From an uncultured Bacilli bacterium (GTDB taxonomy: Bacteria > Bacillota_I > Bacilli_A > RFN20 > CAG-288), in the NCBI GenBank assembly GCA_934700375.1, contig CAKUXT010000048.1, forward strand, positions 1-11,431: DNA of 11,431 nt, in the 5' to 3' direction. This document shows, piece after piece, positions 6,767 to 11,431 of the stretch. Position 1 is the first letter of the stretch, and every line of letters begins with the position of its first letter. Under the pieces are notes generated by a model. That model did not search any database. It was not told where the DNA came from and worked only from the letters and a program-made list of their open reading frames with translations. A program made the translations under genes and the position numbers.

Positions 6767-7411
6767 TTAGAAGTCGATTTTGATAAGAGAACCGACAACG
6801 CCAGTACTTGCACCGCCGACAGCGTTAGATTCATCAGTGTCAATATGCATGGCAAGAGCATACTTAGGAGAAACACGAATGACAGTATCTCCTAAAACAG
6901 CGCTTCTGCCATTGGAAGAAACGATCTTGACAGCAACGATGTCGCCGTTTTTGACACCGAATGTTTCAGCATCGGCAGGAGTCATATGGATATGTCTCTT
7001 GGCGATGATCATGCCTTCTTCGCAATCGAACTGTTTGCCGTTCAAAGGGTTGACCAAAGTGACAGGGGCACTTCCCTTTAAATCGCCGGATTCTCTGACA
7101 GGGACATTAGCCTTCAAAGAACGGGCTTCAGTCATGGAAATTTCGACCTGGTTTGCACTTCTGACAGGGCCTAAAATGGACATGTTCTTGATTGTGAAAT
7201 CTTTCTTCTCGATTTCGCCGGTGACTTTGTTCTTGACAGAAGCGTGATAGACGATATCAAGTCTCTTGTCGGAAGCGAACTGTCCAGGCTGAGAAAGCTC
7301 TTTTCTGACACCTAAAACAGCACCTTCACCGAAAAGATACTCTAAAGCTTCCTGTGTGACATGGATATGATGTGCACTGGTTTCAACGACAAATGTATTT
7401 TTTTCGTTCAT
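6767..7411 (-). CDS. pduL: PduL-type phosphate acyltransferase (phosphate propanoyl/acetyltransferase)
   Basis: 214 residues, the normal PduL length. The enzyme swaps CoA and phosphate on short acyl groups (propionyl- or acetyl-CoA to acyl phosphate), which acetate/propionate kinase can use to make ATP. The two PduL beta-barrel domains are visible: HHIHVT (14-19), LSQPGQFA (39-46), LGPVRSANQVEIS (80-92) and VRESGDLKGSAPV (105-117) in the first; RHIHMTPADAETFGV (139-153) and MHIDTDESNAVGG (188-200) in the second. These include the His residues that bind the catalytic zincs. No microcompartment encapsulation peptide or shell gene is seen nearby, so it is probably a free cytosolic enzyme standing in for Pta. 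AGAGG precedes the ATG; a TGG-TACAAT extended -10 (7431-7436) lies close upstream, perhaps too close to be its promoter. It is the first gene of a pair with the phospholipase-like gene. Confidence 0.93.
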   Translation of the reverse strand: MNEKNTFVVETSAHHIHVTQEALEYLFGEGAVLGVRKELSQPGQFASDKRLDIVYHASVKNKVTGEIEKKDFTIKNMSILGPVRSANQVEISMTEARSLKANVPVRESGDLKGSAPVTLVNPLNGKQFDCEEGMIIAKRHIHMTPADAETFGVKNGDIVAVKIVSSNGRSAVLGDTVIRVSPKYALAMHIDTDESNAVGGASTGVVGSLIKIDF

Positions 7412-7479
7412 GTTAATTTACCTCTATGAAATTGTACCACACTGAATAGAACTCAGATATGAATATTCCAATAATTGTT

Positions 7480-7824
7480 CTATTGTTTGTGGTTGTTATT
7501 GTATTCTTCCAATTCTTTGTTGGCCTGCTCCTCTTCTTTCAAACGTTTGAGCAGATCTTCGAAACTTTGCTGTTCGGGCTGTACAAGCTGAACATCTTTG
7601 ATTTCCGGAATCTCATCCATGAGCAGAACTGCGATGGTGTCGGAAACATCAGAACTTGCCATATAGCAACCATTGCAGGCACCGCTCATTTTTACGTAGC
7701 AAGTGTTTGTATCAAAATCATAATGGTCCAAGTGGACATCACCGCCTTCTCGCTGTAAAAAAGGACGTATTCTTTCTAATATTTCATCGATTTTTTCTAT
7801 AAATTTTGTTTGTTCATCATTCAT
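7480..7824 (-). CDS. NifU C-terminal domain (Nfu-type) Fe-S cluster protein
   Basis: 114 residues. The NifU C-terminal (Nfu) domain spans about residues 8-85. RPFLQREGGDVHLDHYD (20-36) is the typical opening, and the cluster-binding pair is Cys50 and Cys53 in GACNGC. Proteins of this type assemble or carry a [4Fe-4S] cluster to target enzymes in the cytoplasm. The tail (about 86-114) is unusually charged and Gln/Asn-rich (LKRLKEEEQANKELEEYNNN), probably a helical extension. CGGAGAA lies about 7 bases before the ATG, and TATAAT is present just upstream. No suf genes are in the window. No terminator was found before pduL (68-base gap), so read-through into pduL is possible. Confidence 0.92.
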   Translation of the reverse strand: MNDEQTKFIEKIDEILERIRPFLQREGGDVHLDHYDFDTNTCYVKMSGACNGCYMASSDVSDTIAVLLMDEIPEIKDVQLVQPEQQSFEDLLKRLKEEEQANKELEEYNNNHKQ

Positions 7825-7844
7825 AACTGATTTCTCCGGACAAC

Positions 7845-7850
7845 ATTATA
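7845..7850 (-). promoter_or_regulatory. -10 box upstream of the Nfu gene
   Basis: A perfect TATAAT on the minus strand lies about 20 bases before the ATG at 7824, giving a very short leader that still includes CGGAGAA. No good -35 box is seen at normal spacing. A palindrome, CACTAGTG (7852-7859), sits directly upstream and could be an operator. Confidence 0.45.
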
Positions 7851-7873
7851 ACACTAGTGCAAAAAATAATTTT

Positions 7874-7888
7874 ACAAAAAGATTTTTT
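7874..7888. other. A/T hairpin near the presumed left end of the tnpB element
   Basis: CAAAAA and TTTTTG pair across GAT. It lies between the Nfu promoter and tnpB, where the left end of an IS200/IS605 element would be expected, and such ends carry short hairpins. TTTAC immediately precedes it and could be a target motif. The stem is all A/T apart from one pair, so this is weak. Confidence 0.25.
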
Positions 7889-7936
7889 GTTTTCGGTATG
7901 TTCGTACAAATGTATTAGTGAGGGGGAGATAAAATA

Positions 7937-9093
7937 ATGAGCAATCTTCTTTATTACAAATATAGAGCCGTACTTGACGAGAAACAAAAAGGTCTTTTTG
8001 ATTCGTTATCTGAATGCAGTGCCGTCGTTTATAACCTTACATTACGATGCCTATCGGATATGTATGGAAAGAATGCGATTAAAGAAATGAAAAACGTCGT
8101 TGATTGGAAGAAGTTGATCTAACGCGACCAATCTTATCAGTATATTGAGAGAAATTTTCCGGCGATGGTACCGTTTTTGATAAAAAAATTACTGAAGTTA
8201 GAAGCACAGATAAAAAAAGGCAAAAGCAATATCAAGAAGAAAAAACTAGATAATCCTATTTCGTCAATTTCGTTTTATGCAAAAGATGCTGATTTGAAGA
8301 TGCTAAAAAGAGAAGGGACAAAAGCTGAAATATCAATGCTTTTTTTCGGAACAATGTTAATGTATTATCATCGACCTTTCCCTAAGAACAGCAGATGCTT
8401 GAGGGTTACCTTGAAGAGAGAATCGAATATGTTCTATTATTTGGAATTTCTTTTGGATAATGCTTATAAGCGGATAGAACCAAAAAGCGGGGAAACAATC
8501 ATGATGAGTGATATTATCGGTTTGGATTTTTCAATGAAAAAATTCTTTGTTTCTACAGATAACAATATAATTCCCAATCTTAAGGAAATTACTATTTCAA
8601 GAAAAGAACAAAAGTTAATACATATTAGACATAAGAATTTCGAACGATCCGAAGAAACGTCTAAGAACAAAGAAAGAAAAAGGCTGCTATATGTAAATCT
8701 ATGGAGAAGAATCAAAGCATAAAAATTCAGTATTTCTATATTCTTGCACATGATATTTTTGATAAATATGAAGTCGTGGCTGTTGAAAATCTGGCTTTTC
8801 AGGAAATGAAAGAGAAGACAAATTATGCAAAGATAATCACAAAAGAAAGCTATAGCATATTTGTGAAAATATTAACGGAGGTTGCAAGAAAAGAAGGAAA
8901 AAGAGTCGTTGTCGTTCCAAAATGGTTTCCATCATCAAAAATTTGTTCTTATTGCGGAAAGAAAAATGAAAATCTTAAAATTTATGACAAGGAATGGTAC
9001 TGCCCACATTGCTTTAGGAAATTAGATAGAGATAAGAATGCAGCTGAGAATATAAGAAACAAAGCGTATGAAATGATCAGAAAAGAAGCATGA
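7937..9093 (+). pseudogene. tnpB: Disrupted IS200/IS605-family TnpB (RNA-guided nuclease)
   Basis: A tnpB of about 385 codons, close to normal length, split by two lesions. The frame from ATG 7937 (after GAGGGGGAG) starts with the OrfB N-terminal region (YKYRAVLDEKQKGLFDSL) and meets TAA at 8120-8122. The same frame continues from 8123 with matching sequence to 8722, and then a net one-base loss near 8700-8722 moves the rest (IQYFYILAHDIFDKYEVVAV) into another frame ending at 9093. All expected catalytic marks survive: RuvC Asp in GLDF (8525-8527), Glu in AVENL (8785-8787), final Asp in DRDKNAAENI (9031-9033), and the zinc ribbon CSYC...CPHC (8944-8955, 9001-9012). TnpB cuts DNA guided by an omega RNA from the element's right end. 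No tnpA lies nearby. It is the only plus-strand protein gene recognised, and probably a recently inactivated insertion. Confidence 0.9.
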
Positions 9094-9373
9094 ATTGCAA
9101 TTTTCCACGCCCTTGGAAATAAGTCATTGTAGTCTGAGAAAAAAGACCCTAGTGAGAAAACTCTGGAGATGACAGCGAATGATCAACGCATGGGACGGCT
9201 CGAATCCACTCGCCTTAAAAAATTGAGTGAATGTTCGAGAAAACAAGTGATAATCGATTGCATATGTATGACCTCAGAATCGAGCAATTGAGAATACGCA
9301 ATGATGCATATCAGAAATAGCAGAGTAGAATGAGTGAAATTGAAAGCGAGAATGCTAAATTCTTGCTTTTTTT
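9094..9373 (+). ncRNA. Candidate omega RNA / right-end region of the tnpB element
   Basis: About 280 bases with no credible gene follow tnpB directly, where omega RNA scaffolds lie in IS605 elements. The region can fold: CTCGAA (9199-9204) pairs with TTCGAG (9234-9239), enclosing CACTC (9207-9211) paired with GAGTG (9225-9229). A smaller GTCT/AGAC hairpin lies near 9138-9153. It ends in a strong terminator. The scaffold and the guide boundary cannot be set from sequence alone, so this call rests on position and foldability. Confidence 0.45.
9345..9373 (+). terminator. Rho-independent terminator at the end of the tnpB tail
   Basis: A 9-bp stem (AGCGAGAAT with ATTCTTGCT, one G-T pair), a 5-base loop and six T on the plus strand. 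It would end the tnpB/omega RNA transcript before it reaches the oppositely oriented tRNA operon. The 80 bases from here to the tRNA terminator show nothing else. Confidence 0.8.
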
Positions 9374-9452
9374 ATGAAAATCAAAAAAATGAATGTTGTG
9401 TTCCAAGATTCATTTAACGCTATATTTTGATTTAAAGATGTTGAAAATAATA

Positions 9453-9477
9453 ACAAAAAAGCTGACCTAACGTCAGC
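9453..9477 (-). terminator. Terminator of the tRNA operon
   Basis: On the minus strand GCTGAC-GTTAG-GTCAGC is followed by six T. The 6-bp stem is perfect and lies about 50 bases after the 3' end of the last tRNA gene (Leu). Confidence 0.9.
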
Positions 9478-9499
9478 ATATTTATGATTAATTGATGTC

Positions 9500-9517
9500 T
9501 TCGAGTTCCATACGAGT
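9500..9517 (+). repeat. 18-base exact inverted copy of the tRNA-Lys 3' end
   Basis: TTCGAGTTCCATACGAGT on the plus strand is the exact reverse complement of 9632-9649, that is, the T-arm half and acceptor strand of the tRNA-Lys gene. It lies in the spacer after tRNA-Leu, within the same precursor transcript. GTTCCA-TACGAG-TGGAAC (9505-9522) can also fold as a local hairpin. Confidence 0.85.
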
Positions 9518-9530
9518 GGAACCTGTTGGG

Positions 9531-9618
9531 TGGTGCCCGGGGCCGGACTTGAACCGGCACGGATTATTAGTCCGCGGGATTTTAAATCCCGTGCGTCTAC
9601 CGATTTCGCCACCCGGGC
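9531..9618 (-). tRNA. tRNA-Leu (anticodon UAA)
   Basis: 88 bases with encoded CCA. The acceptor GCCCGGG pairs with CCCGGGC. The anticodon stem CGGGA/TCCCG holds the loop TTTAAAA, giving anticodon UAA, which reads UUA and UUG. A long variable arm is present, as in class II tRNAs, and the T-loop reads TTCAAGT. It is the last gene of the five-tRNA operon. Confidence 0.97.
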
Positions 9619-9626
9619 AAAATAGA

Positions 9627-9702
9627 TGGTGACTCGTATGGAACTCGAATCCATGGCCCCTTGATTAAAAGTCAAGTGCTCTACCGACTGAGCTAACGAG
9701 TC
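9627..9702 (-). tRNA. tRNA-Lys (anticodon UUU)
   Basis: 76 bases with encoded CCA. The acceptor GACTCGT pairs with ACGAGTC. The anticodon stem CTTGA/TCAAG holds the loop CTTTTAA, giving UUU. The D-arm (TAGCTCAGTCGGTAGAGC) and T-loop (TTCGAGT) are standard. It is the fourth gene of the operon, 8 bases before tRNA-Leu. Confidence 0.97.
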
Positions 9703-9715
9703 ATAAAACAAAAAT

Positions 9716-9790
9716 TGGCTGGGATAGAAGGGCTCGAACCTTCGCATATCAGAGTCAAAGTCTGATGCCTTACCACTTGGCTATATCCCA
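9716..9790 (-). tRNA. tRNA-Gln (anticodon UUG)
   Basis: 75 bases with encoded CCA. The acceptor TGGGATA pairs with TATCCCA. The anticodon stem TCAGA/TCTGA holds CTTTGAC, giving UUG. The U1-A72 type end fits bacterial tRNA-Gln. It is preceded by an unusually long 74-base spacer from tRNA-Tyr. Confidence 0.97.
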
Positions 9791-9864
9791 ACATATGGCC
9801 AGTGCCTTGCCTATCCCAGCCTGATCCGTTTCGTTTCAGGGGGAAGGGTCAAAGATAACATAGG
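9791..9864 (-). other. Long spacer between tRNA-Tyr and tRNA-Gln with inverted tRNA-Gln end
   Basis: The other spacers in this operon are 8-26 bases; this one is 74. It contains CTATCCCAGCC (9811-9821), the reverse complement of the tRNA-Gln 3' end at 9717-9727, and a possible hairpin CCTGA/TCAGG (9820-9840). The bases just before both tRNA-Gln and tRNA-Tyr read CATATGT on the minus strand, a shared 5' leader. The spacer may be an insertion or remnant, or a processed spacer RNA. Confidence 0.45.
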
Positions 9865-9948
9865 TGGTGGGCGGTCGTGGATTTGAACCACGGAACCCGA
9901 AGGAACAGATTTACAGTCTGCCGCATTTGGCCGCTTTGCTAACCGCCC
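9865..9948 (-). tRNA. tRNA-Tyr (anticodon GUA)
   Basis: 84 bases with encoded CCA. The acceptor GGGCGGT pairs with ACCGCCC. The anticodon stem GCAGA/TCTGT holds CTGTAAA, giving GUA. The long variable arm (with TTCCTTCGGGTTC) is the bacterial class II tRNA-Tyr form. It is the second gene of the operon. Confidence 0.97.
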
Positions 9949-9974
9949 ACATATGCAACTGAACTTTACAGGAA

Positions 9975-10051
9975 TGGTGGATGCTAAGAGACTTGAACTC
10001 CTGACCCCCGCCGTGTAAAGGCGATGCTCTAACCAACTGAGCTAAGCATCC
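9975..10051 (-). tRNA. tRNA-Val (anticodon UAC)
   Basis: 77 bases with encoded CCA. The acceptor GGATGCT pairs with AGCATCC. The anticodon stem TCGCC/GGCGG (one T-G pair) holds TTTACAC, giving UAC. The D-arm and T-loop (TTCAAGT) are standard. It is the first gene of the operon, about 16 bases after the predicted transcription start. Confidence 0.96.
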
Positions 10052-10073
10052 GCCGAATTTTCAGCGCTTTGAT

Positions 10074-10102
10074 ATTATATCAAGTGAAAAAACATATTTC
10101 AA
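10074..10102 (-). promoter_or_regulatory. Strong promoter of the tRNA operon
   Basis: On the minus strand TTGAAA (-35, 10097-10102) and TATAAT (-10, 10074-10079) are separated by 17 bases. The match is near-consensus, as expected for tRNA genes, and it predicts transcription start near 10067. The gene-free stretch from here to 10240 is AT-rich and holds only a weak 4-bp hairpin with a T-run (10166-10186). Confidence 0.85.
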
Positions 10103-10241
10103 GCAATTATTGATGCTAGATTCATAAATTTCTTCATAGTGAATTGTAAAGTGAAATGATAATAGAAAAAAAGCGTTCAATCCGCTAGATATTTGATTTT
10201 CGAGTTTCAAATTTGTATCGGATTTGCAACAAAAAGATAAC

Positions 10242-10273
10242 AAAAAGCCTCGCTATGAGTTAACATGCGAGGC
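10242..10273 (-). terminator. Rho-independent terminator of pgi
   Basis: On the minus strand GCCTCGC pairs with GCGAGGC (10247-10253 with 10267-10273). ATG/CAT can extend the stem into the loop, and five T follow. It lies about 75 bases after the pgi stop codon. Confidence 0.85.
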
Positions 10274-10348
10274 GATTTTCTTCTTAATATTGGGAAATTG
10301 GTGACTTTCAAGGTCTTTTTGGAACAGTCCGAAAAGAAAAGGGTAAAA

Positions 10349-11431
10349 TTATTTGTTTTCGTATCCAGGCTTTCCTAAAAGCTTGAACATGTTGGATTTA
10401 TAGATTTCGACACCAGGCTGGTTGAACGGATTGATTCCAAGCAAATAGGCAGAGAAGGCGCAAGCTCTGAAGAAAAAGTAGACAAGGTTTCCAAGGTTAT
10501 AAGCATCCATCTTTTCAATATCAAGAACGATAGCAGGGGTATGACCTTCTGTATGTGCTTTTAATGTTGCTTTGAATGCCTTGGAATTGATATAAGACAT
10601 TTTCTTGCCTGCGAGATAGTTGAGATTATCTAAATTCTCTGCATCAAACGGAACTGTGACATCTTTGTGCGGAGCTTTTACATTGATGATGGTTTCAAAA
10701 AGCAAAGGTGTACCCTGCTGAATGAACTGACCCATTGAATGCAAATCGGTTGTGAATGTTGCGGAAGTGCATAACAAAGCTTGGTAATCCTTACCTTCAG
10801 ATTCATCGAACAACTGTTTTAACCATTCACCGATCATTTGATACTGAAGATTGTAAGAGACGAACATTTCGCTTGTCTTGCGCTTTTCGATCTTCATTGC
10901 ATATCTCAATGCACCATAATAATAGGCGGGATTCTGCTTATAGTCTAAATTGGAATAATCTTTTTCACCATCGATGACACCTTTAATGAATTCTTCGATG
11001 TCAATTCCAGCAACGGCGATAGGCAATAAACCGACAGGTGTGATGACAGAATATCTGCCACCGACATCATCAGGAATAACAAAGCAGTCATAACCTTCTT
11101 TGTCGGCTTCCTTCTTTAATGCACCGCGAGCTTTGTCTGTTGTTGCAAAGACAGCATCTTTAAGAGATTCTTTTCCGTATTTTTCAATCAAGAGATTTTT
11201 GAGAAGTCTGAATGAAACAGCAGTTTCAGTTGTTGTTCCACTCTTGGAACCGTTAAGATACACGCCTTGGCCGCTGTTGCCGGTGATGGTGCCGCCGTAC
11301 ATATTGAACGTCTTCCCGTTACGTACATCCACGGCCCCGCTGGTGCCGCCTATGATCTTGCCAGTGCCCTTGCAGTCGGTCAGGGTCAGACTCTGGCAGG
11401 CATTGGCCTGGACACAAATCACACCCTCCTT
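10349..11431 (-). CDS. pgi: Glucose-6-phosphate isomerase C-terminal part, fused in frame to foreign sequence
   Basis: The last 299 residues (up to about 11248) are glucose-6-phosphate isomerase, which interconverts glucose 6-phosphate and fructose 6-phosphate in glycolysis. Visible marks are SKSGTTTETAVSFR (phosphate-binding loop), DDVGGRYSVITPVGLLPIA (first family signature), HSMGQFIQQGTPLLFETI (catalytic Glu region), FKATLKAHTEGHTP (catalytic His region) and NPFNQPGVEIYKSNMF (second signature). Bacillota enzymes are about 450 residues, so roughly the first 150 are missing. Instead, the frame continues upstream as QANACQSLTLTDCKGTGKII and NMYGGTITGNSGQGVYLNG to the window edge with no confirmed start. 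The fused protein could not be a working isomerase, so a chimeric assembly or a recent rearrangement is suspected. A terminator follows the gene. Confidence 0.88.
   Translation of the reverse strand, partial: KEGVICVQANACQSLTLTDCKGTGKIIGGTSGAVDVRNGKTFNMYGGTITGNSGQGVYLNGSKSGTTTETAVSFRLLKNLLIEKYGKESLKDAVFATTDKARGALKKEADKEGYDCFVIPDDVGGRYSVITPVGLLPIAVAGIDIEEFIKGVIDGEKDYSNLDYKQNPAYYYGALRYAMKIEKRKTSEMFVSYNLQYQMIGEWLKQLFDESEGKDYQALLCTSATFTTDLHSMGQFIQQGTPLLFETIINVKAPHKDVTVPFDAENLDNLNYLAGKKMSYINSKAFKATLKAHTEGHTPAIVLDIEKMDAYNLGNLVYFFFRACAFSAYLLGINPFNQPGVEIYKSNMFKLLGKPGYENK
11249..11431 (-). other. GC-rich fragment of a beta-helix repeat surface-type protein
   Basis: About 59 % GC by count, against roughly 30-40 % in the adjoining pgi part. 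The translated minus strand shows GGT/GN turns (IIGGTSGAVDVRNGKTFNMY, GGTITGNSGQGVYL), typical of right-handed beta-helix or pectate-lyase-like repeats in large surface proteins of gut Bacillota. It stays open to the window edge in the same frame as pgi. Base composition and protein type both differ from everything else here. Confidence 0.7.

Larger units (their letters stand above)
7937..9373 (+). mobile_element. IS200/IS605-type element remnant, minimum extent
   Basis: The span covers the broken tnpB and its noncoding tail to the terminator. It sits between the tRNA operon terminator and the Nfu promoter, opposite in direction to all neighbours. No flanking repeats are expected for this family, and the exact ends cannot be placed without an empty site. 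No tnpA is present, so any movement would need a transposase supplied from elsewhere. Confidence 0.7.

Noticed and set aside
6780..7247. A 155-codon plus-strand frame opposite pduL
   Set aside because: The minus strand encodes an unmistakable PduL; the opposite frame has no recognisable domain.
9094..9373. CRISPR-like or tandem repeat array in the tnpB tail
   Set aside because: Short motifs such as TGCATA recur, but there are no regularly spaced identical repeats.
9499..9650. Attachment site of an integrated element at tRNA-Lys
   Set aside because: Integrative elements leave direct repeats of the tRNA end; here the copy is inverted and no integrase gene is present. Kept only as an alternative in the finding.
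9355..9747. A minus-strand open frame covering tRNA genes and the terminator
   Set aside because: It reads through two whole tRNA genes and part of a third, plus their terminator; translated tRNA is a common source of spurious genes.
10166..10186. Possible second terminator (AGCG-N7-CGCT plus T-run, minus strand)
   Set aside because: The stem is only 4 bp, and the pgi terminator is already complete at 10242-10273.
10061..10243. A 60-codon minus-strand open frame between pgi and the tRNA operon
   Set aside because: It overlaps the tRNA promoter and the weak hairpin, has no binding site or family resemblance, and has AT-rich noncoding composition.

Overview
The window looks like part of a chromosome from a low-GC, Gram-positive anaerobe. 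The best guess is a Bacillota lineage near the Erysipelotrichia; this is inferred from gene content and codon style and could not be tested by search. Genes follow the standard code and most have strong purine-rich ribosome binding sites. Apart from one plus-strand transposon remnant, everything recognisable is on the minus strand, so transcription runs from the right edge to the left.

Right to left: (1) 10349-11431 is the C-terminal two thirds of glucose-6-phosphate isomerase (pgi). At about 11248 it is joined in frame to a GC-rich (about 59 %) piece of a beta-helix surface-type protein, most simply a chimeric assembly join. (2) After the pgi terminator comes a five-gene tRNA operon (Val-UAC, Tyr-GUA, Gln-UUG, Lys-UUU, Leu-UAA) with a near-consensus promoter, encoded CCA ends and its own terminator. 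Two spacers in it carry inverted copies of tRNA 3' ends. (3) 7937-9373 on the plus strand is an IS200/IS605-type tnpB broken by one stop and one frameshift, with a roughly 280-base structured tail (candidate omega RNA) ending in a terminator. No tnpA is present. (4) 5461-7824 is a metabolic cluster: an Nfu-type Fe-S protein, a PduL-type phosphate acyltransferase, a zinc-dependent phospholipase C-like protein, and a TSCPD-domain protein with an apparent small deletion that overlaps speA. (5) speA (3959-5464) is a PLP-dependent Orn/Lys/Arg decarboxylase, followed by hpf (long-form ribosome hibernation factor) with its own -10 box. (6) 1938-3186 is an uncharacterised pair: a soluble, probably helical protein and a small two-helix membrane protein one base apart. 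(7) 1-1794 holds two further unknown proteins with single N-terminal membrane anchors, driven by a near-consensus promoter; the last runs off the left edge.

Most genes are housekeeping or central metabolism: glucose phosphate isomerisation, acyl-phosphate/acyl-CoA exchange, polyamine synthesis, Fe-S assembly, ribosome hibernation and tRNA supply. No clearly new defence or mobile system was found. The best candidates for something undescribed are the inverted tRNA 3'-end copies in the tRNA precursor, the TnpB tail RNA, and the two uncharacterised envelope/membrane gene pairs.
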